Shown piece by piece: positions 52,971 to 60,940 of a stretch of 64,000 nucleotides of DNA. The notes beneath the pieces are model-generated. The model did no database searches. It was not told the origin of the DNA and saw only the letters and a list, made by a program, of their open reading frames with translations. The stretch's first letter is position 1. Each line of letters starts with the position of its first letter. The position numbers were made by a program, and so were the translations under genes. The stretch spans positions 6,262,001 to 6,326,000 of the forward strand of contig CP050890.1 in the NCBI GenBank assembly GCA_016745215.1, given 5' to 3'. Source of the DNA: Thiohalocapsa sp. PB-PSB1. Lineage in GTDB: Bacteria; Pseudomonadota; Gammaproteobacteria; Chromatiales; Chromatiaceae.

Positions 52971-54353
52971 TCATAGACAATTGATGGCTTCCTGTAGCGA
53001 CAGCACCGGTTGAATCACCAGCCCATTGACGCCGCCTTTAGGAACATTTGCCTTTGGCACGATAGCCTGGTGCAGGCCATGCTTGGCCGCCTCGCGCAAT
53101 CGGTCCGGGCCGTTCGGTACCGGCCGAATTTCACCAGATAAACCGACCTCGCCAAACACTGCCAGGTCCAAAGGTAGCGGACGATCGCGCCAGCTCGACA
53201 GCACGGCCAGTAACAGAGCCAAATCAGCAGCTGTTTCACTGACGCGTACACCCCCGACGACATTGACAAAAACATCCTGATCAAACATGGATACGCCGCC
53301 GTGGCGGTGTAGAACTGCCAGTAACATGGAGAGGCGGTTCTGCTCCAGGCCCACGGCTACACGACGTGGATTGGCAAGCGGGCTCTGATCCACCAGCGCC
53401 TGCACTTCTACCAGCATTGGACGGGTGCCTTCTCGGGTGACCAGCACCACCGAGCCGGACACGGGCTGATCGTGACGTGACAAAAAGATTGCCGAGGGAT
53501 TGCGTACTTGGCGTAGGCCTTTGTCTGTCATGACAAAAACGCCCAGTTCGTTGACTGCGCCGAAGCGATTCTTTACAGCGCGCACCAAGCGATGCGTACT
53601 GCCAGGCTCCCCCTCGAAGTAGAGCACGGTGTCTACCATATGTTCCAATACCCGTGGTCCCGCCAATGCGCCCTCTTTGGTAACATGACCAACCAAAAAT
53701 ACCGTGGTGGCAGTCTGCTTAGCGTAGCGCACCAGTTGCGCGGCACTCTCGCGCACCTGCGAAACCGTGCCCGGTGCCGAACTCAAGGCATTGGTGAACA
53801 GGGTCTGAATCGAATCGATGATCAGTACACTCGGCCGCTGCACGTCCGCACTGGCCAAAACGTGCTCGACACAGGTCTCCGCCAACAGTTGGATATTTGC
53901 ACCTGGTAAATTCAGGCGGTGAGCCCGCAAACTCACCTGTTGCGGCGATTCCTCGCCGGTGACGTAAAGGACGGACTCACGTTCACCCAAGGTAGCACCG
54001 GCCTGCAATAATAGGGTTGATTTGCCGATGCCTGGATCACCACCGATCAGAATTATCGAGCCTGGCACCAAACCACCGCCAAGTACCCGGTCGAGCTCAT
54101 CAATGCCGGATGGATGACGCGGCTGCGGCTCTGGTGATACGGTTGCCAGCGCCTGAACCAGTCCGCCTATTCCGTCTGGAGCAGTGCCAGCATAGCCTCG
54201 CAGGCGTTGCGTGGGTTCATTCGTCGATAGAATGCTCTCTTGCACAGCATTCCAGGCGCCGCAGTCGGGGCATTGCCCACTCCATTTGGGCAACTGTGCG
54301 CCGCAAGCGCTGCAGACGAATCTGGATTTGGTCTTCTTCTGGCGTTGGCTCAC
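52971..54353 (-). CDS. radA: DNA repair protein RadA (Sms)
   Basis: RadA is a RecA-like hexameric helicase that extends branch migration during recombination. The 460 residues have an N-terminal Cys4 zinc finger (CSACGAQLPKWSGQCPDCG), Walker A GGDPGIGKSTLL, the RadA-specific KNRFGAVNELGVF motif, and a C-terminal Lon-like domain with a PKANVPKGG segment. It lies four bases downstream of dnaB. Confidence 0.96.
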   Translation of the reverse strand: MSQRQKKTKSRFVCSACGAQLPKWSGQCPDCGAWNAVQESILSTNEPTQRLRGYAGTAPDGIGGLVQALATVSPEPQPRHPSGIDELDRVLGGGLVPGSIILIGGDPGIGKSTLLLQAGATLGERESVLYVTGEESPQQVSLRAHRLNLPGANIQLLAETCVEHVLASADVQRPSVLIIDSIQTLFTNALSSAPGTVSQVRESAAQLVRYAKQTATTVFLVGHVTKEGALAGPRVLEHMVDTVLYFEGEPGSTHRLVRAVKNRFGAVNELGVFVMTDKGLRQVRNPSAIFLSRHDQPVSGSVVLVTREGTRPMLVEVQALVDQSPLANPRRVAVGLEQNRLSMLLAVLHRHGGVSMFDQDVFVNVVGGVRVSETAADLALLLAVLSSWRDRPLPLDLAVFGEVGLSGEIRPVPNGPDRLREAAKHGLHQAIVPKANVPKGGVNGLVIQPVLSLQEAINCL

Positions 54354-54356
54354 CGA

Positions 54357-55745
54357 TCAGTAACCTGAGTCGCCATACAGATCCCTAGCCAAATTCTCGA
54401 ATTTGGTGTACTTACCGAGAAATGCCAGCTTTATGGTACCAATGGGTCCATTTCGCTGTTTGGCGATGATGATTTCAGCGACGCCCTTATCCGAACTATC
54501 TTCGTTGTAGACCTCGTCGCGATAGATGAACACAATTAAGTCCGCATCCTGCTCTATGGCTCCTGATTCGCGCAGATCGGACATCACCGGTCGTTTGTTT
54601 GGACGCTGCTCCAGACTCCGGTTCAGCTGCGACAAGGCGATCACTGGAATGTTCAGTTCCTTGGCTAAGGACTTCAGGGAGCGCGAAATGGCAGAAATCT
54701 CCGTAGCTCGATTTTCGCCCTCGGTCGACGATTGCATTAGTTGCAGATAATCGATCACAATCATGCCAAGATCCTTTTGCTCACGCTTCAGATCGCGTTG
54801 CAGCCGACGCACCCGCGCACGCAATTCGGTCGGCGACAGTGCTGGGGTATCGTCGATGTAAATGGGTGCTTGGGACAGCATGGTGACCGCCGAAGTCAAT
54901 CGCGGCCAGTCCTCGTCGGTCAGCTTGCCAGTGCGCACCCGGTGCTGGTCGATTTGCCCGAGCGAAGACATCATGCGCATTGCCAAGGAGTCTCCGGGCA
55001 TTTCCATACTGAATACCGCGACACCGCGACCGGTTTTGATGGCGACATTCTCGACCAAATTCATCGCGAAACTGGTTTTACCCATCGACGGTCGTCCGGC
55101 AACGATGATCAGATCTGCCGATTGTAGGCCAGAAGTTTTCATGTCGAAGTCACTGAAGCCAGTGGGCAGGCCGGTAATCGGTTCATCTCGGTGAAACAGT
55201 TCATCGATTCTGTCCACGGCGAGCTTCAACAGGCTCTCGATGGAGCGGAAACCGATACCGCGGTTCATCTGCTCGGCGATCTTGAACACTTTGGTTTCGG
55301 CGATGTCGAGGATCTCCGCCTCACCGCGACCTTGGGTGTCGAACGCGAGATCGCTGATCTCGGTGCCGGCCTTGACCAGTTGCCGCAGCACTGAATTAAA
55401 GCGCACGATGCGTGCGTAGTGCACGGCATTGGCGGCAGAAGCCGTATTGCGATCAATCTCCGCGAGATAAGGCATACCGCCCACCTCGTCGAGCAGCTTG
55501 CGCTTCTCCAACGCCTCCGCAAGCGTAATGACATCGAAGGGTTGGTCTTCGTCCGCAAGCAATGTCACAGCGCGAAACACCAAACGATGTTCTTGGCGAT
55601 AAAAATCTTCTTCGCCAACCTTGTCCGCCACCAGATCCCAGGTGCTATTTTCGAGCATCAAGGCGCCAAGCAATGACTGCTCTGCTTGCAAGTTGTGGGG
55701 CGGCACGCGCAATCCTTCATAGAGATCCGCATGATCAGGTTCCAA
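54357..55745 (-). CDS. dnaB: Replicative DNA helicase DnaB
   Basis: DnaB unwinds DNA ahead of the replisome. The 462 residues carry the N-terminal DnaG-binding domain (PHNLQAEQSLLGALMLEN), Walker A AGRPSMGKTSFAMNL, Walker B LGMIVIDYLQLM and the arginine finger region near DLRESGAIEQDADL. No intein is present. It lies about 215 bases downstream of rplI, the common rpsF-rpsR-rplI-dnaB arrangement, and is followed by radA. Confidence 0.97.
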   Translation of the reverse strand: MEPDHADLYEGLRVPPHNLQAEQSLLGALMLENSTWDLVADKVGEEDFYRQEHRLVFRAVTLLADEDQPFDVITLAEALEKRKLLDEVGGMPYLAEIDRNTASAANAVHYARIVRFNSVLRQLVKAGTEISDLAFDTQGRGEAEILDIAETKVFKIAEQMNRGIGFRSIESLLKLAVDRIDELFHRDEPITGLPTGFSDFDMKTSGLQSADLIIVAGRPSMGKTSFAMNLVENVAIKTGRGVAVFSMEMPGDSLAMRMMSSLGQIDQHRVRTGKLTDEDWPRLTSAVTMLSQAPIYIDDTPALSPTELRARVRRLQRDLKREQKDLGMIVIDYLQLMQSSTEGENRATEISAISRSLKSLAKELNIPVIALSQLNRSLEQRPNKRPVMSDLRESGAIEQDADLIVFIYRDEVYNEDSSDKGVAEIIIAKQRNGPIGTIKLAFLGKYTKFENLARDLYGDSGY

Positions 55746-55960
55746 AGCGATAAGCTCCTCAGTGAACGAATCGGCAGTGCAGCAAGTCGATCGGATAGAG
55801 CATCAGATGCTGTTGCATCGATAGCCTGGTCGAAAACGCAGCCACCTCATCGAGCAATCTTTTAGGGATTTTCCTGTAGGGCGCTGATGATTATTTGCTA
55901 TTGCTTCGTCAACCCTTGTTTTCCCTGTTACTGGGCGAAAGAATCAATCGAGTTGGCGCT

Positions 55961-56410
55961 TCAATCCGCTGGAACGATCTCAATCTGAACCGTTACGTCT
56001 ACATCGGAGTGCAGATGTAATTCCACTTCATGCTCTCCGATGACACGGAACGGTCCTTCGGAAAGCCGCACTTCGCTCTTTGCGACTTCGACTCCGGAAT
56101 CAGTCAACGCCTCGGCGATGTCGCTGGTTCCCACGGAGCCGAACAAACGACCCTCCTCTCCAGCCTTGCGCGCAATGGTGACTGATGTGCCCTCGAGTCG
56201 AGCCTTGCGTGCCTCAGCCTCGGCCAGCATAGCTGCGGCCTCGGCCTCGAGTTCGGCGCGTCGTGCTTCAAATGCTTTTAGGTTCGATTCGGTTGCCGGA
56301 ACGGCACAGCCGGTCGGGATTAGGAAATTACGGCCATAGCCAGGACGTACGGCGACCTTGTCACCGAGTTCGCCGAGACCACCGACCTTTTTTAATAAAA
56401 TGATGTCCAC
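55961..56410 (-). CDS. rplI: 50S ribosomal protein L9
   Basis: 149 residues, the normal length. The N-terminal rRNA-binding domain is VGGLGELGDKVAVRPGYGRN with FLIPTG; a long helix (about 40-75) joins the C-terminal domain (GSVGTSDIAEAL and HLHSDVDVTVQIEIVP). About 240 bases separate it from rpsR, more than in E. coli, and I see no gene in that gap. Confidence 0.97.
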   Translation of the reverse strand: MDIILLKKVGGLGELGDKVAVRPGYGRNFLIPTGCAVPATESNLKAFEARRAELEAEAAAMLAEAEARKARLEGTSVTIARKAGEEGRLFGSVGTSDIAEALTDSGVEVAKSEVRLSEGPFRVIGEHEVELHLHSDVDVTVQIEIVPAD

Positions 56411-56648
56411 GGGTTTCCCCCAGTATCAGATCAGAAATCGGGTGTGGGTGCAGATTCGAGCAATGGCTGAGGTGATTGCTGAAAATTGAACTGCTGAATG
56501 ATGCAGGATTGACATTCGCATTCTTCAAGAAGCGTAGGTGCAAGCATGACAGGCTATACGAGTGCCCACTCGATGCAGAAGGCCGGCCTCAACACATGCC
56601 AAATGCTGTACAAAGCTGACAGACACCGCTTAAGACCATAAGCATGGA

Positions 56649-56873
56649 TCAATGACCGTCGGTATAGGGTAGCAGTGCCAGAAAGCGGGCCTGCTTGATC
56701 GCCTTTGCAAGTTGACGTTGGTATCGCGCCGAGGTACCCGTAATACGGCTTGGTACGATCTTGCCGGATTCACTGACATAGGCTTTGAGCAGGTTCAAAT
56801 CCTTGTAGTCAATTTCGGTGATGCCTTCAGCGGTGAATCGGCAATAACGTTTGCGGCGAAAAAAGCGGGACAT
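56649..56873 (-). CDS. rpsR: 30S ribosomal protein S18
   Basis: 74 residues ending in TDGH. Contains the YKDLNLLKAYVSESGKIVPSR and RYQRQLAKAIKQARFLALLP segments that define S18. One of the primary partners of S6, whose gene is 35 bases upstream. The start follows GAGGAGACCGATACC. Confidence 0.97.
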   Translation of the reverse strand: MSRFFRRKRYCRFTAEGITEIDYKDLNLLKAYVSESGKIVPSRITGTSARYQRQLAKAIKQARFLALLPYTDGH

Positions 56874-56908
56874 GGTATCGGTCTCCTCTTGCTATACGAT
56901 TGCAGTAT

Positions 56909-57337
56909 CTACTCGTCGTACTCACGCGAGCTGCGCTCGCGATCATCGCGGCGCGGATGTCGCTCGCCCCGGCCATCATCGTCATCGTCACGACGCGGCG
57001 GGCGTCGCTCCTCGTCCTCTTCGTCCTTGAGCAGCGGAGACGGGTCACTGATGGCACGCTCCCGCTTCAAGATGAGGTTACGCAGCACGGCGTCGTTAAA
57101 GCGAAATGCACTTTCAAGTTCGTCCACCGCTTCCTGATCGCATTCGATATTCATCAATACATAATGCGCCTTATGCACCTTGTTAATCGGATAAGCCAGC
57201 TGCCGCCGACCCCAATCCTCAAGGCGATGGATGGTGCCGCCACGTCCCTCCAGATTGCTGCGATACCGCTCGATCATCGCTGGTACCTGCTCACTCTGGC
57301 TCGGGTGGACCAAAAAAACTACTTCATAATGTCGCAT
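56909..57337 (-). CDS. rpsF: 30S ribosomal protein S6 with long charged tail
   Basis: 142 residues. The S6 core is about residues 1-100 (MRHYEVVFLVHPSQSEQV, GRRQLAYPINKVHKAHYVL). Beyond it, about 40 residues of alternating acidic and Arg-rich sequence (DEEDEERRPPRRDDDDDGRG) form a disordered tail. E. coli S6 has a short tail that RimK extends with glutamate; here a much longer genetically encoded one is present, though not glutamate-only. GAGGAG precedes the start. First gene of rpsF-rpsR-rplI-dnaB. Confidence 0.96.
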   Translation of the reverse strand: MRHYEVVFLVHPSQSEQVPAMIERYRSNLEGRGGTIHRLEDWGRRQLAYPINKVHKAHYVLMNIECDQEAVDELESAFRFNDAVLRNLILKRERAISDPSPLLKDEEDEERRPPRRDDDDDGRGERHPRRDDRERSSREYDE

Positions 57338-57427
57338 GATACTCCTCTAGGATCAGTAGTCTCCCGCGGCCTCTCAACGGACCAGTACGGTGAGACAAGG
57401 AGATGGTGAAAACAAGGCAAGCAGACC

Positions 57428-57456
57428 ATTATGCGCCGCGACAGCGGTAAGGTCAA
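57428..57456 (-). promoter_or_regulatory. Sigma-70 promoter for the rpsF operon
   Basis: On the minus strand TTGACC (57451-57456) and CATAAT (57428-57433) are separated by exactly 17 bases, close to the -35/-10 consensus, about 90 bases before the rpsF start. The rest of the gap 57338-57737 holds no gene I can support; the other half should contain the promoter of the divergent lipoprotein gene. Confidence 0.65.
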
Positions 57457-57737
57457 AATCGATTCACTGCCGCCATATAAGCGTCGCACGGCTATGCTTT
57501 ATCTTTGGGCCGCCACTCATACAGGTTGAAATCCAGCATGCGTTGACAACCGCAGTCCGCCGATCGGATTGCCGAATCAACGGGCTGACACTTGGTTGGA
57601 CTGACATTGGCAACAGTCAGCTAACAGGTGAGAATGAGCCATGTCGAGCATATCGTAACCACGTCAGACAAGTCAGTCTGCGAGATTGATCGACCGCATC
57701 TACCCGTCTATTGTTTTTTTGATAGGAGCGAAACTCA

Positions 57738-58229
57738 ATGCTTCGAGTGCCTGGTGTCGTCCTCGCCGCCCTACTGATCCTCTGTTTGCTGGCTGGTTGC
57801 TCCTCCACCACCGCCATTTCGGGTGATGAAGAGGCCTATCGAGGCCAGTTCGTTGCTGCGGTCACGCCTGTCCGGCTATCCGGCGATGCCACAATCGGCG
57901 TGCGTGAACGCAGGCGCATTCAGTTGCAAATCGTTAGGGGCCTTGATGCTGCTGGCATCTTTGCCAGCGTCATGCTGTTGTCTTCGGCAAGCGAAAATAA
58001 TGAGTCCGAGATCATCATAGAACCCAGTATTATCGAGAGTCGTTCTGATTCCAACGGATTGCAGCGGATAATGTTGCGCGTTAGGGCGCTACGCAAGAGC
58101 ACCGGCGAAATTGGCCTTGACGACCGCTACAAGGGGCGGACATCAAGTCGGGGCGATGCCGCCAGCGCAATCGTCAAAGACTTGGCGAGGGATCTGGATC
58201 GCCGCTATGGCCAACCTCCCATTTACTAA
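57738..58229 (+). CDS. Small outer-membrane-type lipoprotein, unknown function
   Basis: 163 residues starting with a lipoprotein signal: hydrophobic LAALLILCLLAGC with the lipidated Cys at about residue 21, followed by SST, not Asp, so outer-membrane sorting is expected. The mature part alternates beta-like strands (FVAAVTPVRL, EIIIEPSIIESRS, IMLRVRALRK) and ends in a helix VKDLARDLDRRYG. This recalls periplasmic DUF4410/GNA1162-like lipoproteins that support membrane complexes, but I cannot assign a family. GATAGGAGCG precedes the ATG. It converges on the flavoprotein gene. Confidence 0.7.
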   Translation: MLRVPGVVLAALLILCLLAGCSSTTAISGDEEAYRGQFVAAVTPVRLSGDATIGVRERRRIQLQIVRGLDAAGIFASVMLLSSASENNESEIIIEPSIIESRSDSNGLQRIMLRVRALRKSTGEIGLDDRYKGRTSSRGDAASAIVKDLARDLDRRYGQPPIY

Positions 58230-58293
58230 CGATGATTCATACGGGCAATGCCTGCTGCACCACCCAGAGGATTGAGGATCTTGCGCGAACATC

Positions 58294-59421
58294 TCAGCGA
58301 TACTGACGCAGGTACCACCACTCGAATCCGCGTTTAAGCCAGTGGAAAATGCGCATCGAAGGTAGAGCGACGTTACGCTTATCAGTACGCCATACCATCA
58401 TGCCGCGGTCATAAGCATCGACGATGCAAAGGAGTTCTACGTTAAAGCTGACTGTTGGCTCGCGTTTGGCTAGTTCAGCAATAAGATTTTTGGCCGCCGC
58501 CCTAGCCTGCAGATCCGCCATGTGTGCTTGCTTTGGCATCCAATCCGGGCCGGGAAAGCTACCCGAATCACCGACCACGTAAACACGTTCGAAGCCCGGC
58601 ACACGACACAGAGCATCGGCCTGAAGCAGGCCACCAGGAGAGCGTGGCAACGAGGTGTTGTCGAACCACTGGTTGCCGGTCATTCCAGGCATGAAAATAA
58701 TCAAATTTGCCGCGATCTCACCGCCTTCGGTGATGACCTTATCGGCGCTGAAGCCTTTGATTTTGTGCCCGAGATGCGCCTCGATGCCAGCCTGATCCAT
58801 TGCGCCAAGCAATTTATCGACGGCTTTTGGGCCGAGCCGATTACCCGGCCGTTCTGCTGGTGTGAAGAAAACAATGTGGAAGCGCTCACGCCGGCCCTCG
58901 CGCCGCAGCTGGCGCTCCAGTCCAAACAAAAACTCGAAGATTGGGCCGCCACGCATGGAAGAGGGCTCGTTCGGATTGGATGCAAAGCCCATGGCGATGG
59001 TGCCACCGTCGAGCGCCCTTATTCGATCTCGGATCTGTTGCGCAGCCGCAATACCTTCACAGGGGGTGATCGCGTGCTCGATGCCTGGCAGTTTTTTGAT
59101 AAAGCGCCCACCGCTGGCAATGATCAAACCGTCGTTGGCGATCTCTTCGGTCGTGGTTTCCAGGGTTCGGCCATCGTCGCTCAGGCCAGTTGCTTCGGAA
59201 GCGACATGGGTGACGCCCATCCGGCGAAAAAAAGGTTTGAGATCAAAACGTAAGTCATCTCCTGAGCGAAGCCCGGATGGAACCCAGATGAGGCTTGGGT
59301 AGTAAACGAATTCGGCGCGTGGACTGACAACAGTTACGTCCCCCTTGAAGCCAATATCACGTAGACAATGGATCGAGGTCAAGGCTCCAAAACCCGATCC
59401 GATAATGGTTACTTTCTGCAT
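58294..59421 (-). CDS. FAD-dependent oxidoreductase, sulfide:quinone reductase-like
   Basis: 375 residues from an ATG with GAGGAAG nine bases upstream (the frame opens 22 codons earlier). Two Rossmann folds: an FAD-binding GSGFGALTS at residues 8-16 and a later FAD motif VYVVGDSGSFPGPDW. The C-terminal tail is rich in aromatic and basic residues (FHWLKRGFEWWYLRQYR), suited to membrane attachment. It resembles SQR and type II NADH dehydrogenases; the YPSLIWVPSGLR and Cys in TPCEG suit SQR-like members, but the paired redox Cys needed for sulfide oxidation are not certain by eye. SQR is common in sulfur-oxidising gammaproteobacteria; no other sulfur gene is adjacent. Confidence 0.8.
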   Translation of the reverse strand: MQKVTIIGSGFGALTSIHCLRDIGFKGDVTVVSPRAEFVYYPSLIWVPSGLRSGDDLRFDLKPFFRRMGVTHVASEATGLSDDGRTLETTTEEIANDGLIIASGGRFIKKLPGIEHAITPCEGIAAAQQIRDRIRALDGGTIAMGFASNPNEPSSMRGGPIFEFLFGLERQLRREGRRERFHIVFFTPAERPGNRLGPKAVDKLLGAMDQAGIEAHLGHKIKGFSADKVITEGGEIAANLIIFMPGMTGNQWFDNTSLPRSPGGLLQADALCRVPGFERVYVVGDSGSFPGPDWMPKQAHMADLQARAAAKNLIAELAKREPTVSFNVELLCIVDAYDRGMMVWRTDKRNVALPSMRIFHWLKRGFEWWYLRQYR

Positions 59422-59526
59422 CGGGAACTTCCTCGGCAAAGGCGAAGTACAAAGCGATTTGTAAACTCTGATTAAGACTTTGGCCACGAACAGCGGCGCA
59501 ATAACATCCGTGCACAGCGATCGAGA

Positions 59527-60240
59527 TTAACGTTGCGTTGGCTGCACGACTGCTGGGGCCGTAGCCTGTAATAACGGCAGCAGGTCGGTCCAGACATTAT
59601 CCAGCAACTTGGGTTGGGCGCTTGCCAGAGGATGCAAACCATCCGCCTGCATCAACTCCGGACGCTCTGCGACCCCGTCAAGTAAACGCGCTGAAAGTGC
59701 AGTCTCGAACTTGTTGGCAACATTTACAAAGATGCGTTGAAAGCGCTCGCTGTAAGCCGCACCGTAGTTAGGTGGAAGACGAACGCCGACAATCAGCACA
59801 CGACAGTTGGCCTCTTGAGCAAGTCCAACCATTGCACCCAATGTAGATTCAATACGTTTAGGCGAGAATCCGCGCAACCCGTCATTGGCACCCAGCTCTA
59901 TGACAAGCACTGCTGGGCGATGTTCACGCAATAATCTCGGCAGGCGCGATAATCCGCCAGCTGCAGTATCACCCGAGATGCTGGCATTGATGACGCGATG
60001 TGGCAAGTCAAACGCTTCGATGCGTGTTTGCAGCAAAGTAACCCAGCCTTGCGCTAATGAAATGCCATAACCCGCACTCAAGCTGTCTCCGAGCACAAGT
60101 AATACCGGCGATTTTTCATCGGGCAACTGAACCCGCACTTGCGGAGCCTGTTGCGCCTGTATCGTTAGCGCGGACCAAGCGACCAGAGTCGCCAGTATCA
60201 ACATATAGTATTTTAGACACGATAGAAACCAGAATCGCAT
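59527..60240 (-). CDS. tesA: Periplasmic GDSL esterase TesA (arylesterase/lysophospholipase)
   Basis: 237 residues from 60240; the frame opens 25 codons earlier inside the divergent gene. An export signal (YYMLILATLVAWSALTIQA) is followed by the SGNH blocks: VLGDSLSAGYG (S53), the block II Gly in NASISGDTAAGG, GANDGLRG, and DGLHP with the catalytic Asp and His. TesA in E. coli acts as thioesterase, protease I and lysophospholipase L1. It shares its start region with the divergent ybbA, whose ATG overlaps by two bases. Confidence 0.92.
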   Translation of the reverse strand: MRFWFLSCLKYYMLILATLVAWSALTIQAQQAPQVRVQLPDEKSPVLLVLGDSLSAGYGISLAQGWVTLLQTRIEAFDLPHRVINASISGDTAAGGLSRLPRLLREHRPAVLVIELGANDGLRGFSPKRIESTLGAMVGLAQEANCRVLIVGVRLPPNYGAAYSERFQRIFVNVANKFETALSARLLDGVAERPELMQADGLHPLASAQPKLLDNVWTDLLPLLQATAPAVVQPTQR

Positions 60241-60940
60241 GAGTACCCCCACAACCTTATGCCGCGCCGAACGGCTGTCAAAATATGTTACCGGTCCGGG
60301 CGGGCATTTGACCATCCTGAGCGAGCTGGATCTACAGATTCATGCAGGTGAAGCGGTCGCCATTGTCGGCGCTTCAGGCAGTGGCAAGTCCACACTGCTC
60401 GGATTATTGGCCGGTCTGGATCAAGCAAGTAGCGGTCATATTGAATTGTGCGGAGAGTCGCTGTCGTTACTGGACGAAGATGCACGGGCAGCACTGCGCA
60501 GCGGGCGCGTTGGCTTCGTATTCCAAAGCTTTCAACTATTACCAACACTAACTGCGCTGGAAAATGTACTACTCCCATTAGAGCTCAACGCGGCTAAGCA
60601 TGGCGCGGCGATGCGACCTATTAAGTCCCTGGCGCGGGATGCGTTGGCACGAGTCGGATTAGCACCGCGCGCCGGGCATTATCCGCGGCAGCTCTCCGGT
60701 GGCGAGCAACAGCGCGTGGCCATCGCCCGCGCCTTCGCGCCAAGCCCGCAAATCTTATTTGCTGACGAGCCCACTGGCAATCTCGATCAAGGTACCGGCG
60801 AGCGTATTATCGAACTGCTATTTGAGCTGCGCGCAGATCGAGAGGCCGCTCTCGTACTAGTGACTCACGACCATGCGCTGGCGTCACGTTGTAATCGGCG
60901 CCTGCTCATGCAAGATGGTCACCTGGAGCCACTGCCATGA
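60239..60940 (+). CDS. ybbA: ABC transporter ATPase YbbA
   Basis: 233 residues with Walker A GASGSGKS, signature LSGGEQQRVAIARAF and Walker B ILFADEPTGNLD, the LolD/MacB-type pattern. Partner of the YbbP permease, four-base overlap downstream. The YbbAP-TesA system is implicated in handling hydrophobic compounds at the membrane, with TesA as the periplasmic hydrolase. The conserved divergent tesA-ybbA-ybbP layout supports the assignment. Confidence 0.93.
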   Translation: MSTPTTLCRAERLSKYVTGPGGHLTILSELDLQIHAGEAVAIVGASGSGKSTLLGLLAGLDQASSGHIELCGESLSLLDEDARAALRSGRVGFVFQSFQLLPTLTALENVLLPLELNAAKHGAAMRPIKSLARDALARVGLAPRAGHYPRQLSGGEQQRVAIARAFAPSPQILFADEPTGNLDQGTGERIIELLFELRADREAALVLVTHDHALASRCNRRLLMQDGHLEPLP

